Positions 1-6,203 of a DNA stretch of 17,833 nt are shown here, one piece after another. A model generated the notes under the pieces. The model was given only the letters and a program-made list of their open reading frames with translations, had not been told where the DNA came from and made no database searches. This stretch comes from Desulfobulbus sp. (GTDB lineage: Bacteria > Desulfobacterota > Desulfobulbia > Desulfobulbales > Desulfobulbaceae). The translations under genes and the position numbers were made by a program. Numbering within the stretch: position 1 is the stretch's first letter; every line of letters starts with the position of its first letter. Where the stretch lies: NCBI GenBank assembly GCA_028684915.1, contig JAQUEZ010000118.1, forward strand, positions 1 through 17,833. The letters are read 5' to 3'.

Positions 1-160
1 CATCAAACACCCGCGCCTTGTCATAGACCACCAGAACGTCTTTCAGGCGCGACAGGAATTTCCGTTTGAAGTTGTATTGCCCTTCCACGTCTTGGGCATA
101 GTCTGCCCCGAATTGCATTTGAAGCAGGGGCCATGGTAGCAGCAAATCTTTGTGCAGGTA
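1..160 (-). pseudogene. repA: RepA_C-type plasmid replication initiator, 5'-truncated fragment
   Basis: The minus strand is open from base 160 to base 1 in the frame beginning YLHKD. It contains the blocks LPWPLLQMQFGADYA, YNFKRKFLSRL and KDVLVVYDKARV. This pattern (PW..L..QFG.DY, then F+..FL..L+.V.VVY..ARV) is the one I know from plasmid-encoded RepA replication initiators (RepA_C family), which bind the plasmid origin and start replication. The fragment has no start codon. Its upstream part is replaced at base 161-163 by the end of the transposon, and its 3' part runs off the window. The frame stays open a little way into the transposon end (in-frame stop at 209-211), but there is no in-frame ATG there, so it is unlikely to be functional. 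The family assignment is from memory of the motif and was not searched. Confidence 0.72.
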
Positions 161-162
161 GG

Positions 163-200
163 GGGGTGTGAAGTCCAATGGAACGAAAACGTACGCTAAG
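163..200 (+). repeat. Left terminal inverted repeat (IRL), Tn3 family
   Basis: The 38-bp end starts with GGGGTGTGAAGTCC at the outside and finishes with ACGTACGCTAAG inside. The central TGGAACGAAAAC block is the same as in the classical Tn3 terminal repeat as I recall it, which also starts with GGGG and ends with TAAG. It differs from the right copy only at positions 5 and 6 from the outer end (TG here, GT there). Two extra G residues at 161-162 extend the G-run. Confidence 0.93.
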
Positions 201-332
201 GATTTCCATTAGAGAAACACGAGCCTGAACCGGTGAAAATAATTAGTTCGTAATCTTAAATTTTTGTTAAAAAAACACGCCTTCTCCAGACAAAAAGATT
301 AACTGTAATTTAATAGCACATCAACTCGATTG

Positions 333-686
333 CTATTTATTGTCAACTTTGATATCCGTGACGGTAAGTTTGCCGTTATCCTTTATGGCTTTGAATTTCA
401 CATTGTCACCTACTTTTATTTTATCCAACATGCTCTTGTCGTTCACCCTGAAAACCATGGTCATTGGAGGCATGTCAAGATTTTCAATTTTTCCATGCCT
501 GAGAGTTAATTTACCTGCTTCCTTATCTATCTTACGGACCTCTCCGTAACTTGTGTCAGATGGTTTGCTCACCGTTGCTTCAATAGGTACACTGTTTTTT
601 GTTGCTGTCTGTGCCAGTACATATGCAGACATTACGAATGGTAAAGCAAAAACAGCGATAATCGATATCCTTCTGAAGATCTTCAT
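333..686 (-). CDS. CusF-like periplasmic copper-binding protein
   Basis: A 117-aa secreted protein with an N-terminal signal peptide (about residues 1-25, ending YVLAQ). The mature part matches the CusF fold family: GEVRKID, then KLTLRHGKI, then MPPMTMVF, then KVGDNVKF. CusF proteins bind Cu(I)/Ag(I) in the periplasm and hand it to export systems. The equivalents of the CusF His and Met ligands are H64, M75 and M77. The Trp that caps the metal in E. coli CusF is replaced here by M72. The ATG at 684-686 is preceded by AAGAAGAGG at suitable spacing. It is the last gene of the minus-strand block, 29 bp after the cupredoxin gene, so it is probably cotranscribed. No RND pump (CusA), the classical partner, is encoded in the window, so here it may serve the ATPase or the oxidase. 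Confidence 0.85.
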   Translation of the reverse strand: MKIFRRISIIAVFALPFVMSAYVLAQTATKNSVPIEATVSKPSDTSYGEVRKIDKEAGKLTLRHGKIENLDMPPMTMVFRVNDKSMLDKIKVGDNVKFKAIKDNGKLTVTDIKVDNK

Positions 687-715
687 GATTTACCTCTTCT
701 TTTAACAAAGACCGT

Positions 716-1249
716 TTAATGATCGGTGTTGACACGGCTGTCGCTCTTTGAACCATAGTCCGACTTGCTCTCCGGGAACACCTTAATCGCTCCTTTCATG
801 CCGGCATCAAAATGCCCTGCTAACAGGCAGGCGAAACCGACCTCACCCGTCTTAGTAAAACGCCAAAGAACCTCACCTGTTTTCCCTGGATCGACTCGGA
901 TCATGTTGGCGCCGGCATGTTCCATCTCTGGGAATTTTTCCATCAGTTCATTGTGTTTTTTGAGTTCCTCATCGGTTCCCAAAACAAACTCGTGCTCCAT
1001 TTTTCCCGAGTTCTTTACGACGAATCGTATGGTCTCGCCCTGTTTGACTTTGAGACGGGAAGGGATGAAGCGCATCTCATCGTCCATCTCGATCGTTACG
1101 GTTCGATTGACCTGAGAAGCTCGGCCCGGCAGACCAATTGCTTCATCGCCATGGCCATGCCTCGCCGATCCGGTGCCGTTGGCAAGTGCAGGACCAGATA
1201 TCGCAACCAGGCCGCAGAAAATGAGGCCCATACTCTTTTTCGAGATCAT
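716..1249 (-). CDS. Periplasmic cupredoxin (plastocyanin/azurin-like copper protein)
   Basis: A 177-aa protein with a signal peptide (about 1-23, ending GPALA) and a single cupredoxin domain of roughly residues 50-158. A type 1 copper site is visible: H86 in KMEHEFVLG, then C141, H146 and M151 in the segment FACLLAGHFDAGM. A His-rich stretch (HGHGDE, 31-36) follows the signal peptide and may be an extra metal-binding tail. Proteins of this kind occur in copper-resistance clusters as periplasmic copper binders or electron carriers. The start at 1247-1249 has a strong GAGGAGGT ribosome site that lies in the 24-bp gap after the multicopper oxidase gene, which suggests cotranscription. A role as electron partner or copper donor for the adjacent oxidase is inferred from position. 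Confidence 0.88.
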   Translation of the reverse strand: MISKKSMGLIFCGLVAISGPALANGTGSARHGHGDEAIGLPGRASQVNRTVTIEMDDEMRFIPSRLKVKQGETIRFVVKNSGKMEHEFVLGTDEELKKHNELMEKFPEMEHAGANMIRVDPGKTGEVLWRFTKTGEVGFACLLAGHFDAGMKGAIKVFPESKSDYGSKSDSRVNTDH

Positions 1250-1273
1250 GATGACTACCTCCTCGACAAAGGA

Positions 1274-2686
1274 TCAATGGTCTGCATGTCGCACGGGCTT
1301 ACGAACCTGCACCTCGACAGGGGTAACGGGTTTCTGGACACGCGGCATGGAGTGCCTCCCTCCGGATCGAGAACGGGGTGGTTCCTGCAATGTATGCTTG
1401 TATTCGAAGGCCCTTGTGCCTTTGGGCTGATTAAACCATCCGGGATTTTTGTAATCATTGGGTTGCTGGTCTTGCCGGATCTTGACAACACTGAACATCC
1501 CTCCCATCTCGACCGAACCGAAGGGGCCTTCTCCGGTCATCATCGGGGCGGTATTGTCCGGGATCGGCATTTCCATTTCGGTCATGTCCGCCATGCCCCG
1601 CTCTCCCATCACCATGTAATCCGGAATAAGCCCGGTAATTTTCTTGGTCAACCCTCTATGATCGACGCCGATCATGGTCGGCACGTTGTGTCCCATGGCG
1701 TTCATGGTGTGGTGACTCTTATGGCAATGAATGGCCCAATCGCCTTCCTCCTCAGCGCTAAACTCGATCTGTCGCATCTGGCCCACAGCGACATCGACGG
1801 TCACCTCGGGCCAACGGGCCACAAGGGGTACAGGGCCACCATCGGTGCCTGTCACCTGAAACTCATGCCCATGGAGATGGATCGGATGATTCGTCATCGT
1901 CAAATTGCCGATGCGGATGCGAACTTTGTCGCCCAGACGGACATTCAACGAGTCAATCCCCGGAAAGATGCGGCTGTTCCAACTCCAGAGATTGAAGTCG
2001 AGCATGGTCATAATCTTGGGCGTATAGCTTCCCGGCTCAATGTCGTAGGCGTTGAGGAGAAACACGAAGTCGCGATCTACCTCCTCGATCAGCGGATGCT
2101 CTTCTTTGGGGTGGGTCACCCAGGATCCCATCATGCCCATGGCCATTTGGGTCATTTCATCGGCGTGGGGATGATACATGAAGGTGCCGGGGCGACGGGC
2201 GACAAATTCATAAACAAAAGTCTTCCCCGGCCGGATGGCAGGTTGCGTCAGGCCGGAAACGCCATCCATACCATTGGGGAGCCTCTGGCCATGCCAATGA
2301 ATACTGGTATGTTCCGGCAGTCGGTTGGTGACGAACACACGCACACGGTCACCTTCCACCACCTCAATGGTCGGACCGGGACTCTGGCCGTTATACCCCC
2401 AGAGATGGGCCTTGAATCCCGGGGCCATTTCCCGCACCACCGGCTCAGCGACCAGGTGAAATTCTTTAACGCCGTTGTTCATGCGCCACGGCAAGGTCCA
2501 GCCGTTGAGCGTTACCACCGGTTTGTATGGACGACCGGTAACAGGAAACAGCGGCGGCTTGGTGTCAGGCTGCGTTTGGAGCACAGGCTCTGGCAAGGCA
2601 GCCAAAGCTGCGCGATTGACCAGCGCTGCCGCCACCGCTCCACCAGCCAACCCCGCGGCTTTCAAAAAGGCCCTTCTCGTTGTCAT
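1274..2686 (-). CDS. TAT-exported two-domain multicopper oxidase
   Basis: A 470-aa multicopper oxidase likely to oxidise Cu(I) to Cu(II) in the periplasm using O2. The N-terminus has a twin-arginine signal, RRAFLK at residues 4-9, followed by an Ala-rich hydrophobic stretch. All four copper motifs are present: HWHG (H130, H132), HPH (H172, H174), HPIHLHGH (H267-H274) and HCH (H320, C321, H322). H326 and M331 complete the type 1 site at Cys+5 and Cys+10. Only 93 residues separate the second and third motifs, so there is no middle cupredoxin domain. This is the small-laccase type of spacing, not the three-domain CopA/CueO type. Residues about 370-410 form a Met-rich segment that could bind Cu(I). 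The C-terminal tail after about residue 430 is basic and of unknown role. The start is preceded by GCAGGGGAA. It lies 64 bp after the TolC-like gene in the same direction. Confidence 0.9.
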   Translation of the reverse strand: MTTRRAFLKAAGLAGGAVAAALVNRAALAALPEPVLQTQPDTKPPLFPVTGRPYKPVVTLNGWTLPWRMNNGVKEFHLVAEPVVREMAPGFKAHLWGYNGQSPGPTIEVVEGDRVRVFVTNRLPEHTSIHWHGQRLPNGMDGVSGLTQPAIRPGKTFVYEFVARRPGTFMYHPHADEMTQMAMGMMGSWVTHPKEEHPLIEEVDRDFVFLLNAYDIEPGSYTPKIMTMLDFNLWSWNSRIFPGIDSLNVRLGDKVRIRIGNLTMTNHPIHLHGHEFQVTGTDGGPVPLVARWPEVTVDVAVGQMRQIEFSAEEEGDWAIHCHKSHHTMNAMGHNVPTMIGVDHRGLTKKITGLIPDYMVMGERGMADMTEMEMPIPDNTAPMMTGEGPFGSVEMGGMFSVVKIRQDQQPNDYKNPGWFNQPKGTRAFEYKHTLQEPPRSRSGGRHSMPRVQKPVTPVEVQVRKPVRHADH

Positions 2687-2750
2687 CGGCTATTCCCCTG
2701 CTCGTGATGCCCAAAAGTTTTCCGGTCTCAAATGACCCCCGACCAGTTGG

Positions 2751-4187
2751 TTAATGCGGTAATTCAGCGCTTGCGCTTCCTTTCCCCACTTGTCTGCCCA
2801 CCTCAATCTTCATAGGATTGCCCATCAAAGCCGTCTGCAGGGCTGCATTCGCCAACCAGAAATCCTGCTGCACAGTTATAGCCGCGATAACGGTATTCAC
2901 TTGATCGCGAGTATCGGCCAGCAATTCAAAAACCCCAATCAACATGCCGTTGTATCGCAGGACGTTTTCTTCGGAAATCACCCTGCGCACCGGCAAGACC
3001 TCGTCGCGGTAATGTTTGGACACATCATACGCAGTGCGGTAGGCGGCGTAGGTCTCGCGCAGGTTGGAGCCCGCCGCACGCACCGTGGCCTCCAGTTGGT
3101 TGGCTGCCGTCAGGGTCTGGGCATTCATGGCGTCGCGATGCATATCCCCCCAGTCGAAAACGGGCAGGCGCACGCTGATTTCATACCCTTTGCGATTGGT
3201 ATGGGTGCCGGCGGCATCGTCAAACACCGTATCGTAACGCAGGCCGAGTTCAATATCGGTCAGGCTGGTGATACGGGTCAAGCCTTGTGCCTTAGCGGAG
3301 GCATGGTAGTTGGCCTGTGCCAGTTGAATGTCGAGGCGTCCTGTTTGAGCAGCTTTACTTACTTCCTTGGGACTTCTTGGGGTTTCAGGTAAATCCGGCA
3401 ACCTGTCCGGCAGCTTGAGCTTTTTTTCTTGGTCATCGGAGAGCCCCAGCAAGCGGACCAACTCTTCGCGAGTTGAGACGGCGGATTGTTGTGCCACGGC
3501 CCATTGGGTGGCCGCATCGGCATAGAATGCCTGTTGGCGTGCCCGTTGCAGTCTGTTGAAGTTGCCGACCTTCTGCATGCGGCGCGCGATCTCGGCACTG
3601 ATCTCGCCGACCTCATTCACCTGTTTGGCATAGTTCAGATTTTGCTGCCCAGCGACCGCTTTCACCCAAGCCTGTCGCACCCGGGTGATCTGAGCCACCA
3701 CTTCGATAGTGAGACGCACCTGAGACTGCTCGATACGGCGTTGAGCCGCAGTATAACGGAGCGGCAAGGTCAATATGTCGAGCAGGCCAAACGCTATCAA
3801 TCGTTCAAATTCGACTTCGTCTGCTAGGCTCGTCCGCTCAAAAATAAAGAGCGGATTGGCAATGCGCCCGGTTTGTGCCGCATTAGCAGCATTCGACCAA
3901 TTCTGCGCCAGCAGGGCTTGCAGAGCCGGACTATTGATAAGGGCGAGATGAACCGCGTCTTTTTGGCTCAAGGGTTGGGCAAGCAGTTCTTCCGCTGTCT
4001 TTGCCATGGCAGCGCGTTGCTCGTCCGTTTGGGCCAGGGACAGATGTCCTTCGGTGAAGGCGGATGCCGCTTGATTGGTTTTGGCAAGGGAATCCTCAAA
4101 ATTAACCCTGGCGCAGCCGGATAAAAATAACGTCAAGAGCAGACAGGCAGGGAGAATCTTGTTTGCAAACAGGCGGCTAGGATTCAT
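2751..4187 (-). CDS. TolC-family outer-membrane efflux lipoprotein
   Basis: A 478-aa outer-membrane channel protein of the TolC/CusC family. The signal peptide ends in the lipobox L22-S-G-C25, so it is expected to be lipid-anchored. The body has the two-fold, helix-rich pattern of the family, with LPLRYTAAQ and QVRLTIEVVAQITRVRQAW in the first half and YEISVRLPVFDWGD in the second half. Such proteins trimerise into a tunnel through the outer membrane and normally dock onto an inner-membrane pump with an adaptor. Neither an RND/ABC pump nor an adaptor is encoded in the window. Its start codon overlaps the stop of the upstream 122-aa gene by 4 bp (ATGA), so translation is probably coupled. Being next to the multicopper oxidase, it may take the place held by CopB-type outer-membrane proteins in copper operons. 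That is inference. Confidence 0.87.
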   Translation of the reverse strand: MNPSRLFANKILPACLLLTLFLSGCARVNFEDSLAKTNQAASAFTEGHLSLAQTDEQRAAMAKTAEELLAQPLSQKDAVHLALINSPALQALLAQNWSNAANAAQTGRIANPLFIFERTSLADEVEFERLIAFGLLDILTLPLRYTAAQRRIEQSQVRLTIEVVAQITRVRQAWVKAVAGQQNLNYAKQVNEVGEISAEIARRMQKVGNFNRLQRARQQAFYADAATQWAVAQQSAVSTREELVRLLGLSDDQEKKLKLPDRLPDLPETPRSPKEVSKAAQTGRLDIQLAQANYHASAKAQGLTRITSLTDIELGLRYDTVFDDAAGTHTNRKGYEISVRLPVFDWGDMHRDAMNAQTLTAANQLEATVRAAGSNLRETYAAYRTAYDVSKHYRDEVLPVRRVISEENVLRYNGMLIGVFELLADTRDQVNTVIAAITVQQDFWLANAALQTALMGNPMKIEVGRQVGKGSASAELPH

Positions 4188-4552
4188 GGTTTGCCCCCGT
4201 GATCCGTGTGTTTGTTTGAGTCATCAGGAAGTGGGGAGGTCAGAGGCTGCTCCGGGGAATCCAGTTGCGATGCCTCTTCCGCGTAGAAACGCCACCCGCC
4301 AATTCGGCCGACGTTCGCGTTGGCTTCCGGCCAAGAGGCGACAGCCTCCTCCTGATACCTTTGGTATTGGCCAAATACTGAGAAATACGATAAATCAGGA
4401 GGGGCAAATCCGACTGATTGCTGAGTGGCGCTCACTGACTCCTGAAGGGGTTGCGCCCGGATAATCGACAGGGAGAATGGATTTGCCGCAAGCAGGGACA
4501 CAAAGAAAGCAAGAAAAATTCCGAACCACCTCGCAACACTATTGGGTTTCAT
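4184..4552 (-). CDS. Unknown secreted 122-aa protein of the copper operon
   Basis: I do not recognise this protein. The likely start is the ATG at 4550-4552, six bases after AAGGA. It gives a clean N-terminal signal sequence (MKPNSVARWFGIFLAFFVSL, cleavage probably after about residue 35). A longer reading frame runs up to 4693 but would overlap the end of the upstream membrane-protein gene by about 100 bp and would bury the signal peptide. The mature part is about 85 residues, Ser/Gln/Glu/Pro-rich, with FGQYQRYQEEAVASWPEAN and a GRIGGWRFYAEEA block. It ends in a hydrophilic His/Asp tail (KHTDHGGKP). It has no Cys and no obvious metal motif. It overlaps the TolC-like gene by 4 bp, so it is probably translated with it and may be an accessory of the channel. 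Confidence 0.72.
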   Translation of the reverse strand: MKPNSVARWFGIFLAFFVSLLAANPFSLSIIRAQPLQESVSATQQSVGFAPPDLSYFSVFGQYQRYQEEAVASWPEANANVGRIGGWRFYAEEASQLDSPEQPLTSPLPDDSNKHTDHGGKP

Positions 4553-4595
4553 GGCATCCTTGGATGGTGAAAATTGATTTCCTATTCCCGCATTT

Positions 4596-5264
4596 CTACA
4601 ATGAGTCCTGTTCAGGCAGTGTTGCCTTTCTTTTTTTCCAACTCGGCAGAAAAGCCGGTACATCCTTCGCGTATTCGTCATACGCACTGCCAAATTCCTG
4701 GCGAACCAGCTTTTCCTCCTGTTTAGCCAGCCTGATATAAACGACCAGCAATATCGGAAACATCAGCAGGGTCAACAAGGTCGGCCACATGAGCAGGAAG
4801 CCGAGCATCACCAGGATAAAACCGTCATACTGCGGGTGACGCACCAGACTGTAGGGGCCGGTGGCGGCGAGTTTCCCTTCTTGCTGTGCGGCGTGTAACA
4901 CCAGCCAGGACCGATAGGTAAGGTAAAAGCCCGCGAAAATCATGACATTGCTCAGCAGATGAATGGGGTTAGTATGCGGATCCCCTTTGAAGCCGAACAA
5001 GGTATACCAAAGGTGCCCGCCGCCATGGGTAAAAATATCGGATTGCGGAAACTTGGATTGCAGCCAGCCGGAGAGAAAGTAGATGGTCAGGGGAAACCCG
5101 TACATCTCGACAAAAAGAGCGATAATAAAGGCGGAAAAAGCACCCAGCGAGCGCCAGTCGAGCTTGGTTTTCGGCTTGATGAAACTGAAAGCGAAGAAAA
5201 TGAAGATGGCTGAGTTGATGATGACCAGGGACCATAATCCGTAGGCAGGGGCTGTCTCGTTCAT
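4596..5264 (-). CDS. ICMT/PEMT-like integral membrane protein (putative methyltransferase)
   Basis: A 222-aa protein with about five membrane segments (roughly residues 10-30, 40-62, 105-125, 150-172 and 165-185). It carries the C-terminal signature of the isoprenylcysteine carboxyl methyltransferase/phospholipid methyltransferase-like family: GPYSLVRHPQYDGF, then KQEEKLVRQEFGSAYDEY and VPAFLP. In that family this region binds S-adenosylmethionine. The true substrate in bacteria is generally unknown, and close relatives are often found in metal-resistance clusters. It follows the DUF2933 gene by only 3 bp, and its AAAGGGGGAATAAAGG leader lies in the end of that gene, which suggests tight coupling. 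The fold assignment is firm. Methyltransferase activity, and any role in copper handling, is inference. Confidence 0.8.
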   Translation of the reverse strand: MNETAPAYGLWSLVIINSAIFIFFAFSFIKPKTKLDWRSLGAFSAFIIALFVEMYGFPLTIYFLSGWLQSKFPQSDIFTHGGGHLWYTLFGFKGDPHTNPIHLLSNVMIFAGFYLTYRSWLVLHAAQQEGKLAATGPYSLVRHPQYDGFILVMLGFLLMWPTLLTLLMFPILLVVYIRLAKQEEKLVRQEFGSAYDEYAKDVPAFLPSWKKRKATLPEQDSL

Positions 5265-5267
5265 CCT

Positions 5268-5519
5268 TTATTCCCCCTTTGCCGATGGAATTTCATGCTG
5301 AGGCCCATGCTCGCCTTGATGATGACCGGAATGTCCGTGATGCATGAAGATATGCATCAACGGGCATAACAGTAGAACCAAGTACGGCAGAGCGGCCAGG
5401 AGGTGCGCCCGATGCTCTGTCCAGAGAAAATAGCCGCCTGCCGCAACAAAAGCCAGAAAAGCCAAGCGCGGCCCTGAAAGAATTCTCAGTAAATCCGATA
5501 AAAATTCCTTGTTCGCCAT
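5268..5519 (-). CDS. DUF2933 small membrane protein
   Basis: An 83-aa membrane protein. The core reads FLWTEHRAHLLAALPYLVLL followed by CPLMHIFMHHGHSGHHQ, the pattern I know from DUF2933 proteins. These are short, His-rich, two-helix membrane proteins of unknown function often found next to copper or cation efflux genes. Two hydrophobic segments (about 17-32 and 40-58) are followed by a His-rich tail (H59, H60, H62, H65, H66, H70, H75) that could bind metal. The ATG at 5517-5519 is preceded by GAGAGGC. It directly precedes the ICMT-like gene with a 3-bp gap. Function is unknown; a structural or metal-delivery role at the membrane is a guess from the His cluster and the neighbourhood. Confidence 0.8.
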   Translation of the reverse strand: MANKEFLSDLLRILSGPRLAFLAFVAAGGYFLWTEHRAHLLAALPYLVLLLCPLMHIFMHHGHSGHHQGEHGPQHEIPSAKGE

Positions 5520-5648
5520 GGTCTTGCCTCTCGGTAAAGGTTGAACCGACTACGCTATTGCCCTCTGAAAGACTCATGCCCCCTGTTCCTTGACGGCGAA
5601 AAGAGCTCATTTTTTGTTTCCGGCAGATGGTGCAATCGGCATAGAAAT

Positions 5649-5687
5649 CGCCCCTGGCAGGAAATTGGCCCAGTCCCACCAGGGGCG
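5649..5687 (-). terminator. Hairpin after the Met-rich gene, possible weak terminator
   Basis: A perfect 9-bp inverted repeat, CGCCCCTGG (5649-5657) and CCAGGGGCG (5679-5687), encloses a 21-nt loop. It lies about 25 bp beyond the stop of the minus-strand Met-rich gene. The minus-strand sequence after it (ATTTCTATG) is only weakly T-rich, so it may attenuate rather than stop transcription into the DUF2933 gene. Confidence 0.4.
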
Positions 5688-5710
5688 GATGCGCAGCCGT
5701 GGAAATGAGA

Positions 5711-6133
5711 TTACTTCGTTTTCGTTTCCTGTTGCATCATCATGCCATTCATCATTTCCTGCATCATATTCATTTTCTTCTCCATCATGCCCATGCGCTC
5801 ATCCATAGGCATGCCCTGGCCTCCCATCATGCCTTTGTCACCCATCATACCCTTCCCACCCATCATGCCCTGGCCTCCCATCATTTTCATGCAAGTATTC
5901 ATCATCTGCATCTGCTCTTGCATGAGAGCCTTTCGCGCCGCTGGGTCTTTTTCCATCTCGATCTTTTTCCGCATCTCCTCCATCTTTTTTGTCTGGGTAT
6001 CCATCTGGTCCGCGCTCATCTGAGTCGCAGCCGGTGCGTCTTTCTTTTCGGGATGATGCTCCTCCACAGCCAAAGCAGACCCGGCAAAAATCAGCATCGA
6101 TAACAGGGAAGCGGCCAAAATCAGTTTTTTCAT
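5711..6133 (-). CDS. Secreted Met-rich copper/silver-binding protein
   Basis: A 140-aa protein with a clear signal peptide (about 1-22, ending GSALA). The mature chain has a charged, probably helical part (about 40-80, rich in M, E, K and Q) and a low-complexity Met part. Residues 84-110 contain four tandem units of the form G-M-M/P-G/M-x, such as GMMGGK and GMMGDK, followed by more MM pairs to residue 134. About a quarter of the mature residues are Met, and there is one Cys (C81). Met clusters of this kind bind Cu(I) and Ag(I). The protein has no recognised enzyme domain and probably acts as a periplasmic metal sponge or chaperone. The start is preceded by AAAGGAG. It sits between the P-type ATPase and the DUF2933 operon in the same direction. 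Confidence 0.8.
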   Translation of the reverse strand: MKKLILAASLLSMLIFAGSALAVEEHHPEKKDAPAATQMSADQMDTQTKKMEEMRKKIEMEKDPAARKALMQEQMQMMNTCMKMMGGQGMMGGKGMMGDKGMMGGQGMPMDERMGMMEKKMNMMQEMMNGMMMQQETKTK

Positions 6134-6168
6134 TTTCGTTCTCCTTTTGTGCAGTGGTTGTTGAATAA

Positions 6169-6185
6169 AGGGGTTCTTTCCCCCT
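6169..6185 (-). terminator. Short hairpin after the ATPase gene
   Basis: A 5-bp GC stem (AGGGG with CCCCT) around a 7-nt loop lies 19 bp after the ATPase stop codon on the minus strand and is followed by TTATT. It is a weak terminator-like structure. Partial read-through into the Met-rich gene is likely. Confidence 0.33.
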
Positions 6186-6203
6186 GGCCAAACGATCTTT
6201 ACA

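Noticed and set aside
21..209. 62-codon minus-strand ORF across the left transposon end
   Set aside because: It is in a different frame from the RepA-like sequence and has no recognisable content.
312..337. AATAGCA/TGCTATT hairpin at the end of the CusF-like gene as a terminator
   Set aside because: AT-rich 7-bp stem with a 12-nt loop, overlapping the stop codon and without a T-run after it.
917..2707. 596-codon open frame on the plus strand opposite the cupredoxin and multicopper oxidase genes
   Set aside because: It is antisense to two well-supported genes with recognisable copper motifs. Its product is His/Gly/Arg-rich with no domain pattern, as expected from the complement of GC-rich coding DNA.
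4553..4693. Longer N-terminus for the 122-aa unknown gene, starting at 4693
   Set aside because: It would overlap the end of the ICMT-like gene by about 100 bp, bury the signal peptide and lose the AAGGA site before 4552.
5633..5654. GG-N10-GC pattern on the minus strand before the DUF2933 gene as a second sigma54 promoter
   Set aside because: Only the GG and GC match; the surrounding bases do not fit TGGCAC or TTGCW, and it lies within a hairpin.
5293..5679. 128-codon minus-strand ORF overlapping the DUF2933 gene
   Set aside because: Shadow frame of the DUF2933 gene, which has a family pattern and a ribosome site.
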